Below are positions 9,100 through 16,812 of a stretch of 39,282 nucleotides of DNA, piece after piece. Location of the stretch: assembly GCA_023381035.1 (NCBI GenBank), contig JAMCTK010000065.1, forward strand, positions 1-39,282, given 5' to 3'. The translations under genes and the position numbers were made by a program. Each line of letters opens with the position of its first letter. Position 1 is the first letter of the stretch. The notes beneath the pieces are model-generated. The model did not search any database. It had not been told where the DNA came from and saw only the letters and a list, made by a program, of their open reading frames with translations. This DNA is from Patescibacteria group bacterium (GTDB taxonomy: Bacteria > Patescibacteria > Microgenomatia > Levybacterales > UBA12049).

Positions 9100-9215
9100 A
9101 AGCTAGTTTTTTTGGGTTTTTTTACCCGGAGCTTGGGAGTTTACAGCAATACAATCGCTTTGTCAAGTTTTCTTTCTGGGAGCAATTCCGCTATCGGACT
9201 CTTTAATGTGCTGTA

Positions 9216-9253
9216 TTTTAGGCCTTAAAGGCAATATCCTTATCGGCCTAAAA
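9216..9253. repeat. Inverted repeat between divergent genes
   Basis: TTTTAGGCC (9216-9224) and GGCCTAAAA (9245-9253) are perfect inverted copies 20 bases apart. They lie between two divergently transcribed cell-wall genes, 28 bases upstream of the -35 box of the rightward one. An operator or a bidirectional terminator are both possible. Confidence 0.45.
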
Positions 9254-9280
9254 AAAACTGGTTTTTGAGCCTAAAAAGGG

Positions 9281-9309
9281 TTGACAGATTTACAGTAGTC
9301 ATGTTAGTT
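9281..9309 (+). promoter_or_regulatory. Promoter of the GH25-like gene
   Basis: TTGACA (9281-9286), 17 bases, TTAGTT (9304-9309). The GTG start at 9319 is 10 bases beyond the -10, again implying a leaderless message. Confidence 0.55.
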
Positions 9310-9318
9310 TTTTGACTC

Positions 9319-10074
9319 GTGCGAATAAAAACCCAAATATTAGCCATGTTGTTTATCCTCGTCGTGCTTCCTATTCAAACTACGAATAAGAAAACAACAG
9401 TTTTTGAAAACAAAGCAAGCCTTGCCGATGGTGGTCAGCCATATCGGGGGTCTGGTCATGATGTTTCTTGGCCTCAATGCGACATTGTTGAAAAACTGCC
9501 AAAAGCCGATTTTGGAATAGTTGGGGTGACAGGTGGTAAAGCTTTTACCGGAAATCCTTGTTTGTCAGAAGAATATAAATGGGCTCTCGCTACAGGTTCT
9601 GCTTCAGTATATATTAATGTTCATGTGGGAGGAGACGATGATCCCGATAGGTCCCTAAAAGGTCCTTATGGCAATTGTCATGATGCGGATTTGGATTGTC
9701 AATTTGGGAATTACGGATATAATTCAGCACTTCATGCTTTTTCTTATGCCAAGAGTCAGGGAGTTGAGGGTCCTAGGATGTGGTGGTTGGATGTTGAAGA
9801 GTTAAATTATTGGACTGATGATCCAACCCATAATAGGAGAATCATAGATGGGGCTGTTAAGTTTTTCAATGAAAAAGGACTTCCTGTTGGAGTTTATTCC
9901 ACTCCCTTAATGTGGAGAGATTTAACTGGTGATTATCAAAACGGTTTACCTGTGTGGCCTGCAATAATATCTGATACTCCTGCTGAAAATTGCGGAAAAG
10001 GATTTACAGGAGGAGAAACTTTTTTAGTTCAGCATGATCAAATAGATCTTGATAAAAATCTTGGTTGTAAGTAA
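9319..10074 (+). CDS. Secreted DUF1906/GH25-like glycoside hydrolase-fold protein
   Basis: This 251-residue protein starts at GTG, which fits the promoter spacing. A signal peptide covers about residues 1-22. The rest resembles a TIM-barrel of the lysozyme GH25/DUF1906 kind: GHDVSWPQCD near residue 47 gives the first-strand Asp, DFGIVGVTGGKAF the second strand, MWWLDVEELNYW the acidic DxE strand, and GLPVGVYSTPLMW and FLVQHDQIDLDKN the later strands. Family members cleave peptidoglycan or related glycans. Cys residues are several, consistent with secretion. It is divergent from the LysM transglycosylase, so the pair may act together on the wall. Fold is likely; activity is inferred. Confidence 0.7.
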   Translation: MRIKTQILAMLFILVVLPIQTTNKKTTVFENKASLADGGQPYRGSGHDVSWPQCDIVEKLPKADFGIVGVTGGKAFTGNPCLSEEYKWALATGSASVYINVHVGGDDDPDRSLKGPYGNCHDADLDCQFGNYGYNSALHAFSYAKSQGVEGPRMWWLDVEELNYWTDDPTHNRRIIDGAVKFFNEKGLPVGVYSTPLMWRDLTGDYQNGLPVWPAIISDTPAENCGKGFTGGETFLVQHDQIDLDKNLGCK

Positions 10075-10080
10075 GTTTAC

Positions 10081-10467
10081 TTAAGCATATCTTTTTGCAA
10101 ATTGATCGGCTTCGGTTTCTTGCTGACGAATTTCTTCTTTTGATTGATTAATGAAGACCGAATTTCTGTGACGAAGATAAGCGTGTCCGATTTCATGAGC
10201 AACTGTGTAATGAATTTGAGCTTCGTCCTGACTCAAAAGATGATCACTTAAAAAAATTAAATGTTGGTTTTTTAAATCGTCTCCCCTAAAAGCATACGCC
10301 CATGAATCATCCATTGAGCTCATAAACCAACAGCTTTTTGTAACAAACTCAATTACTTCCCTAGGCATATTTGCTAACACCTTGCAGACATGCAATTTCA
10401 TCTCAAATGTGCCAACAAGCTTACCGTCAAATGCATGATAAATTTCGTGAAGTTTATTATCGTTCAT
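10081..10467 (-). CDS. Small M78-like (ImmA/IrrE-type) metallopeptidase
   Basis: This 128-residue protein carries the zinc motif HEIGHAYLRH (HExxH) and a downstream ETEADQFAKRY helix, the third-ligand arrangement seen in ImmA/IrrE proteins. In mobile elements such peptidases usually cleave an XRE repressor to switch on transfer genes, and an XRE gene lies 1.1 kb away (11568-11774), so that role is a reasonable inference. It lacks the N-terminal HTH of some relatives. Its TATAAT box (10474-10479, minus strand) is 6 bases from the ATG, so the mRNA is probably leaderless. It is convergent with the GH25-like gene, 6 bases apart. Confidence 0.65.
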   Translation of the reverse strand: MNDNKLHEIYHAFDGKLVGTFEMKLHVCKVLANMPREVIEFVTKSCWFMSSMDDSWAYAFRGDDLKNQHLIFLSDHLLSQDEAQIHYTVAHEIGHAYLRHRNSVFINQSKEEIRQQETEADQFAKRYA

Positions 10468-10537
10468 AATATTATTATAGTTTTTTTCTCAAGAAAAAAT
10501 GTTTAGATTGTGTTAAAGAAATGAAAGAAAGGGTTTT

Positions 10538-11023
10538 CTAAATCGAAGCATGTGTCAAAAGCGATGGTTCGGGATAAAGAGCTTGCTGTACTTGTGGATA
10601 CCATTGTCTTGACCAAGCTTCTAAAAGTTTTTTTGAAGGTTTAAATTCCGGTGAAACATTCCAAAAATGTTTTCTGAATGCATCTGGATGTAAAAATAGA
10701 TCCAGAAATGCATTTGAAATCAATAGAAGAGCCGTGGATTCATTCTTCTGTCTAGGGTTGTCGAGACACCTTATTACTGCAAGCTTCTCTCTTTGATAAA
10801 AATCCTCCATGAAGGAAGGATTGCCGCTTCGTTGTGCTCTGCTTAGTTCGCGATACAAAAGTCCTAACACAAGCATTGAGTCACTCAATAATTGTTGAGG
10901 AATGTCAAGTAATTCAGATAATTGTAAATCATCATTTACTGCTTTGCCTACGAATCTTGTATTGTGTACAGCGGCCTGGTCAAACTTTTCTTGGAAAGAG
11001 GTATAAGTGAATTCTTCCGTCAT
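10538..11023 (-). CDS. Hypothetical protein, 161 residues
   Basis: I do not recognise this gene. It is soluble, mixed helical, with no signal peptide or membrane segment, and has a Trp/Phe-rich C-terminal part (FRKHFWNVSPEF, AWSRQWYPQ). It starts at ATG 11023 and lies upstream of the M78-like gene on the same strand, 70 bases apart. It is divergent from the HKD nuclease gene and sits among mobile-element genes. The open frame and codon use look normal, so it is probably a real gene. Confidence 0.5.
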   Translation of the reverse strand: MTEEFTYTSFQEKFDQAAVHNTRFVGKAVNDDLQLSELLDIPQQLLSDSMLVLGLLYRELSRAQRSGNPSFMEDFYQREKLAVIRCLDNPRQKNESTALLLISNAFLDLFLHPDAFRKHFWNVSPEFKPSKKLLEAWSRQWYPQVQQALYPEPSLLTHASI

Positions 11024-11133
11024 GCCATTAAGTTTTTTTATGGTGCGGAAGGTCTTATTTATTTTGAACCGCTCCTATCTCATTTCAGCAAGCTAATGGT
11101 AGCATACCAAGCTTTAGAAGAAAGGAAGGATGA

Positions 11134-11571
11134 ATGAAAAGTTCCCTTTTCGACGAGACGACCTTTTATCCTGCTTTTACTTACGATCTTAAAAATTGCC
11201 AAAAAGAACTAATTATTGAAAGTCCCTTTATCACTGCCGAAAGAACCAGATTTCTCAATCCCCTATTTAAAGAACTATTGGAAAAAGGTGTGCAGATTTT
11301 TATATTTACGCGAGACCCGAAAGAGCATAACCCGAGAATGGAACAGCAATCTGAAGAAGCAATAAGAATTTTTGAAATTATAGGTGTCCAGGTATTAATT
11401 TGTTTAGGCAGTCATCATAGGAAGCTTGCGATTATTGATCGAAAAATTTTATGGGAGGGAAGCCTTAATATTTTATCCCAATCGAACAGTAGAGAAATTA
11501 TGAGAAGAATGGAGGGGGAAAGATTTGCAATGGAGATGTTTAATTTCTTAAACCTGGATAGATTTATCTAG
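11134..11571 (+). CDS. Single-HKD phospholipase D-like nuclease domain protein
   Basis: This 145-residue protein has the pattern HRKLAIID (His95, Lys97, Asp102), a complete HxKx4D motif, followed by WEGSLNILSQSNSRE, as in Nuc/BfiL-type PLD enzymes. The N-terminal part (ELIIESPFITAERT, VQIFIFTRDP) supplies the matching Rossmann-like strands. A single HKD motif implies a homodimeric active site, usual for small PLD nucleases. Cytosolic, with no signal peptide. The Shine-Dalgarno is AAAGGAAGG, just before the ATG. The 3' end overlaps the convergent XRE gene by 4 bases. DNA or RNA cleavage is inferred from the family. It may be a defence or toxin component, since it neighbours CBASS, XRE and M78 genes. 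Confidence 0.75.
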   Translation: MKSSLFDETTFYPAFTYDLKNCQKELIIESPFITAERTRFLNPLFKELLEKGVQIFIFTRDPKEHNPRMEQQSEEAIRIFEIIGVQVLICLGSHHRKLAIIDRKILWEGSLNILSQSNSREIMRRMEGERFAMEMFNFLNLDRFI

Positions 11572-11774
11572 CTCATTATTTGTGAAATATCCACTTTTAG
11601 AGCCTTGCTTATTTTAAGCAATTTATCTGGAGAAGTTGCTACTTCTCCTCTTTCAATGACAGCAAAATAGTTTACGTTTATCCCGGCTTTTTTTGCAACC
11701 TCAGCCTGCGTAAGATTTGCTTCTTCTCGAATCTTCCTAATATTGCTGCCAATGTTTTTACTAGAGTTATCCAT
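11568..11774 (-). CDS. XRE-family helix-turn-helix regulator
   Basis: This 68-residue protein is a single HTH_3 domain: IGSNIRKIREEANLTQAEVAKKAGINVNYFAVIERGEVATSP, with the recognition helix around residues 30-40. It is a DNA-binding repressor of the lambda Cro/CI kind. The TATAAT box (11783-11788, minus strand) is 8 bases from the ATG, so the mRNA is leaderless. A small dyad, TCTAT-CTT-ATAGA (11801-11813), lies just upstream and may be its own operator. It is convergent with the PLD gene. It could control the neighbouring CBASS genes or, with the M78-like peptidase, element transfer; neither is shown by the sequence. Confidence 0.85.
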   Translation of the reverse strand: MDNSSKNIGSNIRKIREEANLTQAEVAKKAGINVNYFAVIERGEVATSPDKLLKISKALKVDISQIMS

Positions 11775-11844
11775 ATGTCGATATTATACCATTTTATATA
11801 TCTATCTTATAGAAATATGGTTTGATAGAATCTAATTGTTGATT

Positions 11845-11973
11845 ATGGATGAGCCGGCAGGATTTAGATATCAGTCAATCGAAATGAGAAAATCACCAAA
11901 TAGAAAAATTTGGTGGATATTAGGAATTCTAATCTTATTGTTTTTTGCTGTTTTTCTTTGGAGCCTCTCATAA
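11845..11973 (+). CDS. Possible 42-residue single-pass membrane peptide
   Basis: An ATG at 11845 opens a frame reading MDEPAGFRYQSIEMRKSPNR, then a strongly hydrophobic segment with two Trp (about residues 22-41), then a stop. It lies 41 bases before the CD-NTase start, in the same direction, and its last codons overlap a perfect palindrome. A charged N-terminus followed by one membrane helix is protein-like, but the frame is short and has no clear Shine-Dalgarno. Confidence 0.35.
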   Translation: MDEPAGFRYQSIEMRKSPNRKIWWILGILILLFFAVFLWSLS

Positions 11974-11985
11974 GCATCTTATGAG
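11967..11985. promoter_or_regulatory. Perfect 19-base palindrome before the CBASS genes
   Basis: CTCATAAG-CAT-CTTATGAG is an uninterrupted inverted repeat with a 3-base centre and no T-tract, so an operator is likelier than a terminator. A plausible -10 (TAAAAT, 11996-12001) follows 10 bases later and the CD-NTase ATG is at 12015, so the palindrome covers the -35 region. Confidence 0.6.
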
Positions 11986-12014
11986 TTGAATTTGTTAAAA
12001 TCGGTGTTACTGAT

Positions 12015-12896
12015 ATGTCTACATCAATAGTAGGAGCATTTGAAACATTCAAATCTAGGTTAAATATTACTGACAACCAAGCAGAAGATGTATCAATTAC
12101 TCAGAGAAATGTCCGAAAAGTGTTAGGGGATAACTTAATTGTTATTGGAGATTTTTTAACAGGGTCATATATCAGAGATACTCTTATTCCTCCAATGCCT
12201 GAAGCTGATGTCGATATATTCGTTGTTTTAGACGTTAAGCACTACCACAATTACAATGGTCAAAATGGTGGGCCTGGAGGGCTTTTAGATTGCATAAAAA
12301 GAAACCTCATTAAGCAATACCCAAAAACTCCAAAGATTAGTAGAAATGGTCAAGCTGTGACAATTACGTTTAACGCTTATCATGTTGACGTTACGCCAGC
12401 TTTTCATAGAACAGGAGGAGGCTATTTCATTCCAAATTCAAATACCCACAGTTGGCTATCAACGGACCCGAGGGAACATATAAGAATGTCGTCTCAACAT
12501 AATAAAAAACATAATGGAAATCTGATCCCATTAATTAAAATGATAAAATGTTGGAATAAAAATATCGGCTTCCATTTTAATTCCTTTCATCTTGAAACTT
12601 TGGCTTGGGATATTTTTGAAGGAATCAGTATTAGTAATTTTTCATCTGGAGCAAGATATTTTTTTGACAAAGGGAGAAATAAAATTGATAAAAAAAATCC
12701 TGATCCTGCGGGATTCAGTGAGGACGTAGGAAATTATATTGATTCAAAAGTGAAAATTGACGAAGCAGTATCAAGATTTAGTACAGCTTATGCTAGAGCA
12801 ATTAATGCAGAATCTTATGCGTTAAAAGGGAAAATACATGAATCCATTGAAGAGTGGCGCAAGATATTTGGTACAAGATTTCCTTCGTACGGTTAG
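12015..12896 (+). CDS. CD-NTase (SMODS) cyclic-oligonucleotide synthase of a CBASS system
   Basis: This 293-residue protein shows the cGAS/DncV-like nucleotidyltransferase signature: GSYIRDT (Gly50-Ser51), ADVDIFVVL (metal-binding Asp65 and Asp67) and a third acidic residue in YHVDVTPAF (Asp125). After the catalytic core come helices including LIPLIKMIKCWN and FHLETLAWDIF, the usual C-terminal helical part of SMODS enzymes. On phage infection, family members make a cyclic di- or trinucleotide that switches on an effector. The S-4TM gene begins 2 bases after this stop, which makes the pairing clear. No Cap2/Cap3 ubiquitin-like modifiers are present, so it is a minimal type I arrangement. The nucleotide product cannot be told from sequence. 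The leader is only about 7 bases. Confidence 0.88.
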   Translation: MSTSIVGAFETFKSRLNITDNQAEDVSITQRNVRKVLGDNLIVIGDFLTGSYIRDTLIPPMPEADVDIFVVLDVKHYHNYNGQNGGPGGLLDCIKRNLIKQYPKTPKISRNGQAVTITFNAYHVDVTPAFHRTGGGYFIPNSNTHSWLSTDPREHIRMSSQHNKKHNGNLIPLIKMIKCWNKNIGFHFNSFHLETLAWDIFEGISISNFSSGARYFFDKGRNKIDKKNPDPAGFSEDVGNYIDSKVKIDEAVSRFSTAYARAINAESYALKGKIHESIEEWRKIFGTRFPSYG

Positions 12897-12897
12897 T

Positions 12898-13758
12898 ATG
12901 AGTATTTATAAAGATCAAAATACGGTTCAAAAAATACAATTATTGTCCGCATATAGCTCAGTCTATTCTCATGCAAAGAAAATAATGGGATTTAGAATAA
13001 TTGTTTCTGTGGTAGTCAGTTTTTGCGGAATAATTATTGCGTTACTTATCCCATCTACTGCTCTAATGATAGGAGCAATTTCTGGATTATGGTCTATTGT
13101 ATCTGAAGTTTTACTAAAATCTTTAGAAAAACAAAAAATAATAGAAGGAGCCACGATTCAAGAGCAATTTGATACGGAATTATTTAGTCTACCTTGGAAT
13201 TCAAATCTAGGTAATAAAGTTTCTCCAGAGGTTATAATTTCTGCAGACAGGAATTTTAAAGGTGATCGAATTAAGCTAAAAAATTGGTATCCTAATACTA
13301 GAAACGTAGGACGCCCAAGAGATGTTTTATTATGCCAAAGATCTTCGGCGGTTTGGGATTGGAGACTAAGGAAGCTTTATATATTTCTGGTTCTTGGAAT
13401 TTCATCTAGTTTGTTAATTTTGGAAATTATATTTGCTATCGTTTTAAATCTATCTTTTTTGAATTTCCTTTTATCTTTACTTTTACCATCTTCTGCTCTT
13501 CTGCTAATTTCGTTCAATATTATCAAAGATAATTACGATTTATTGGAATTTAGAAAAAAACTTGAAAATAAAGCGACTAAGTCATTGGCCATGAGAGATG
13601 GTAAAATTAGTATTAAGCTCTGCAGAGAGATCCAAGATGATTTATTTAGACTAAGAAGCAAGGGCGCGCTTATTCCTAATTGGTTCTATTCTATTTTCAG
13701 GAAAAATTTTGAACATGATATGCGAGAAGCTGTGAAAGCATTAATCCACATTCACTAA
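12898..13758 (+). CDS. S-4TM family putative pore-forming CBASS effector
   Basis: This 286-residue protein has four membrane helices in two hairpins: about residues 30-67 (IIVSVVVSFCGIIIALLIP and ALMIGAISGLWSIV) and 161-206 (LYIFLVLGISSSLLILEIIF and FLLSLLLPSSALLLISF). A soluble segment between them contains PRDVLLCQRSSAVWDWRLR, typical of the S-4TM family. These proteins are predicted to sense the second messenger from the upstream CD-NTase and break membrane integrity, killing the infected cell. I use ATG 12898, which abuts the CD-NTase stop; an in-frame ATG 60 bases earlier would overlap the upstream gene. The end is convergent with the secretion operon. Confidence 0.85.
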   Translation: MSIYKDQNTVQKIQLLSAYSSVYSHAKKIMGFRIIVSVVVSFCGIIIALLIPSTALMIGAISGLWSIVSEVLLKSLEKQKIIEGATIQEQFDTELFSLPWNSNLGNKVSPEVIISADRNFKGDRIKLKNWYPNTRNVGRPRDVLLCQRSSAVWDWRLRKLYIFLVLGISSSLLILEIIFAIVLNLSFLNFLLSLLLPSSALLLISFNIIKDNYDLLEFRKKLENKATKSLAMRDGKISIKLCREIQDDLFRLRSKGALIPNWFYSIFRKNFEHDMREAVKALIHIH

Positions 13759-13784
13759 GATTAAACAACGCTATAATGAGTATG

Positions 13785-14396
13785 CTAGCTCCCTAAAAAA
13801 GTTCTGGGATTAACCGGAATTCCATAAACCCGTATTTCAAAATGTGTATGGGGACCCGTTGACCATCCTGTGCTTCCCTGTTTCCCGATGACATCGCTTG
13901 TAGTTACTTTTTGTCCGTTAACAACATAGATTTTATCTAAATGTCCGTAAAGAGATGTAATGTTATTTCCATGGTCAATTATTATATGTTTGCCATACCC
14001 CCAAAATATTTCTCCGGCATAGATGACTTTTCCGTCCATAAAGGGAGTTACAGGGTCTCCAATTTGTCCATTAGCATTGGCAATATCAATTCCGGTGTGG
14101 AATATCTGATAAGGAAGATCTGATTCTCCAAACTCTAGAGTAATTACTCCGGTTAGGGGCCAAACAACTTGAGCATCAATTTCTTTTATAACCTGCCCTG
14201 TCCTCGGATCTCTAATCTGCACTTTATGTGTTTGTTGATTAACGGTTGCCAGCTTATCCGAGACTACGTTTATTCCTGCGTGGGTTAAGATAAAAACAGC
14301 AAAAACGGGAATTAGAAGAATTAAGATAAAAGAAAGCGTTACATAAAAAAGCTCTTTTCTAAAAGACCAAAGGGTTAATAAAGTTGTGGGACTCAT
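13785..14396 (-). CDS. M23 (LytM) peptidase of the secretion operon
   Basis: This 203-residue protein has one membrane segment (about residues 17-36), then an extracellular LytM domain: FHTGIDIAN (first His and Asp), IIIDHGNNITSLYGHLDKIYV and GPHTHFEIRVYG (the HxH motif). All zinc ligands of an active glycyl or DD-endopeptidase are present. As the last gene of the minus-strand operon, its ATG directly abuts the VirB4 stop (TAA then ATG). It probably opens peptidoglycan for the transfer channel, the job done by other wall hydrolases in Gram-positive conjugation systems. Confidence 0.88.
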   Translation of the reverse strand: MSPTTLLTLWSFRKELFYVTLSFILILLIPVFAVFILTHAGINVVSDKLATVNQQTHKVQIRDPRTGQVIKEIDAQVVWPLTGVITLEFGESDLPYQIFHTGIDIANANGQIGDPVTPFMDGKVIYAGEIFWGYGKHIIIDHGNNITSLYGHLDKIYVVNGQKVTTSDVIGKQGSTGWSTGPHTHFEIRVYGIPVNPRTFLGS

Positions 14397-16199
14397 TTAA
14401 AGATAAATTTCTTTAGGGTCTGTAGTTAAAAGAGGATGTTCCTTTTCAGATGCTACAACCTTTAATGCAACATGGTTCTGGTCGGCGATAATTAGAGCTT
14501 CCCCCTGGTCACAGGTTAAAAGAAATCTTTGCTCATATTCACTTAAATTAAATTCACTAGATACTTTTTTAATCGTGGTGGTGTCTTGCCTCATTAAAAT
14601 TCTAAGAGAAGATTGCGAAGCTATGGCTCTGCCGTATTCTTGGCTTAAAAAATCATTGGCCTGTTGAGTAATAAGCGTGACTCCTAAATAGTATTTTCTT
14701 GCCCTTCTTACAAGTCCTGAAATAAATCTTGCGCTTTCTTCGTGTTGAAGAAGCATCCATCCCTCATCGATTAATAAAATTCTTTTCGAAGGATTTGATT
14801 TAACCTGGGAGTTTACAAAATTCGCAACAACAAGCATCATCAGTTGTCTTAATGACTCATTAAGGTCTTTTATGTCAAAAATTATCAGCCTGTTATTCAT
14901 TTCAATGTTAGTCTGGGAATCAAAGACAGTGGAAAGAGATCCTTTTACAAATTTCTCAAGCCGGTTGCACAACTCCTTTTGCTTCATATCTTTTAAGGTT
15001 TTATAAAAGTCTTTAAGAAGAGGGATTGTTTTTGCTTTGGGTTTTCTTCCACGTTTGTCTTTATTTGTCTTTGGAGTATATGAAGAATTTAAAGACCAGC
15101 CGTGGTCCTTATAGGTTTGCAAAATTGCTTTATCGACGACAGCTTTTTCCTCTCCGGACAATCCTTGAACCATTAGCGAAATTATTTCAGTTAAGTCTTG
15201 GATGTGTTCTGAGAGGTTGTTTTCTCCTTTTTTTGCGTTTAGCGAAAAATCAAAAGGATTTATTTTCTCCTTGGATTTGGCGGAAAGCTTTATGTACGTT
15301 CCCGAAACAGATTGGGCAAGCTGCTTATACTCTCTCTCAGGATCAATAACAATTACCTTTGTTCCTTGCATTAATTGTCTTAATATTTCGACTTTTGCCG
15401 TATAGCTTTTTCCTGAGCCGGATTGAGCAAAAATAATACTGTTTGCGTTATTTAAAGAGAACCTGTCGATTATAACCAGTGAATTATTCGACTTATTTAT
15501 TCCGTAGAGAATTCCTGATTCTTGGACAAGTTCCGAAGAAACAAATGGAAAAGTCAGAGCAGCGGATGAGCTATCCAGATTTCTTTTTTGGGCTAACCTG
15601 TTTTCTGCCCTTGGAAGAGTTGACTGCAGTCCCTCAACTTGCTGAAAGGTTGCGGTTTTAATATAAAAAAGACGGGTAGACATTACGGTTTCCAAAATAG
15701 TTGTTATTTTATTTAAGCTGTTTAAAGAGTTAGCGGTAATTGTCATGTAAATAGAAACTTGGAACAGCTTCTCCTGTCCCCTTTGGATTTTGTCTTTAAG
15801 CTCTATTGCCGATTCGAGCGGGTCGGTAATTTCCGAACCGATAACTTTTCCTTGTTTAAGCATGGTTCTTTTAGTGGATTCAAGCTCCGTAATTTTTCGG
15901 TTTAATTTCGGAAGCGCAAGAAGCGGATCAACCTGTTCTATGTGATATGACACATCTATGTTATGGTTAAAATTAATTAGCATGTTAAGCCATCCGGTTG
16001 AGGCAACATACGGATAGCCGGAAATAAAAAGTGTTCGAACAAATTTATCTCCGATTTCAAGATAGGAAGATTCTTCCTTTAAACCCGAGTACGAGATAAG
16101 ATCAACCTGATCCTGTTCTCCGAAATTAAAATTTAAAGACTTTTTAAGAACCTCCTTTTGGGATCTTGCCGACTTTCTTTTATTTATTAAGTTAAACAT
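14397..16199 (-). CDS. virB4: VirB4-family type IV secretion ATPase (ATPase part)
   Basis: This 600-residue protein holds a Walker A motif (AQSGSGKSYT, about residue 258), a Walker B (RILLIDEGWMLL, about 475) and the LITQQANDFLS and IASQSSLRILMRQD segments that mark VirB4/TraC ATPases. It powers pilus assembly and substrate transfer at the inner face of the membrane. The first 200 or so residues resemble the middle of a normal VirB4; the extreme N-terminal domain is encoded separately by the gene before it (16192-16812), with an 8-base overlap. Translational coupling to both neighbours is likely. Confidence 0.92.
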   Translation of the reverse strand: MFNLINKRKSARSQKEVLKKSLNFNFGEQDQVDLISYSGLKEESSYLEIGDKFVRTLFISGYPYVASTGWLNMLINFNHNIDVSYHIEQVDPLLALPKLNRKITELESTKRTMLKQGKVIGSEITDPLESAIELKDKIQRGQEKLFQVSIYMTITANSLNSLNKITTILETVMSTRLFYIKTATFQQVEGLQSTLPRAENRLAQKRNLDSSSAALTFPFVSSELVQESGILYGINKSNNSLVIIDRFSLNNANSIIFAQSGSGKSYTAKVEILRQLMQGTKVIVIDPEREYKQLAQSVSGTYIKLSAKSKEKINPFDFSLNAKKGENNLSEHIQDLTEIISLMVQGLSGEEKAVVDKAILQTYKDHGWSLNSSYTPKTNKDKRGRKPKAKTIPLLKDFYKTLKDMKQKELCNRLEKFVKGSLSTVFDSQTNIEMNNRLIIFDIKDLNESLRQLMMLVVANFVNSQVKSNPSKRILLIDEGWMLLQHEESARFISGLVRRARKYYLGVTLITQQANDFLSQEYGRAIASQSSLRILMRQDTTTIKKVSSEFNLSEYEQRFLLTCDQGEALIIADQNHVALKVVASEKEHPLLTTDPKEIYL

Positions 16200-16812
16200 A
16201 ATTGTTTTGCAAAAGAGCTTCTATGGTTTGTCCTTTTAATTCCTGAGTCTTTGCCTGTCTTGAGTTGTAAAAACTGTAGAAAAGATCCAAAATTTCCAGA
16301 CTGTCTAATTGCTTTGCTTTCATTCCCAGTTTTTCCAGTCCCCGGACGACAATATCTTTGTTTAAGTTGATTTGTTCTTTAATCAGATTAAAATCCATAT
16401 TTTTGTCTAGATGCTGGTACGGAATGACAATATAAAACCTTCTGGAAAGGATCTTGTTTCCGGAAACGAGATTTTTGATAAACTCCGCGTAGTTTTCTAT
16501 CTGATCTTTATAGATCTTCTCTTTTTCGAAGAGTTTTGTTTTGGAGATTTCTTCAAGATACCTGTCTATATCAACTTCCCTGACTCTAACCAATATCTGA
16601 AGTTTACAGGGAAGAGAATTCAAAAAATTTTGAAATGAGTCTATTAAAACGTCCTGTTCTTCCTCGCTTTTTAGCTCAAAATTTATTGAAGAGGTTTCAA
16701 TTGCTATTCTATATTCATTGTTCGGTAAGATAAGTACTTTGTCTCTTACTTCTTTTATTTGAATTTGTTTTCTTGAACTTACCTTATTTTTGGATTTGGT
16801 CAAAAGCCACAT
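16192..16812 (-). CDS. TraC-like protein, equivalent to the VirB4 N-terminal domain
   Basis: This 206-residue soluble protein contains VLILPNNEYRIAIETSSINFELKSEEEQDVLIDSFQNFLNSL, then LQILVRVREVDIDRYL and RRFYIVIPYQ. This is the strand-helix layout of the N-terminal CagE/TrbE/VirB4 domain. It precedes the ATPase part and overlaps it, so the two probably form one functional VirB4. It overlaps the PrgI gene by 29 bases. A split VirB4 is a known arrangement in Gram-positive and Patescibacteria systems. Confidence 0.7.
   Translation of the reverse strand: MWLLTKSKNKVSSRKQIQIKEVRDKVLILPNNEYRIAIETSSINFELKSEEEQDVLIDSFQNFLNSLPCKLQILVRVREVDIDRYLEEISKTKLFEKEKIYKDQIENYAEFIKNLVSGNKILSRRFYIVIPYQHLDKNMDFNLIKEQINLNKDIVVRGLEKLGMKAKQLDSLEILDLFYSFYNSRQAKTQELKGQTIEALLQNNYV

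Noticed and set aside
12838..12897. Earlier start for the S-4TM effector
   Set aside because: It overlaps the CD-NTase gene, and the ATG at 12898 directly follows that gene's stop.
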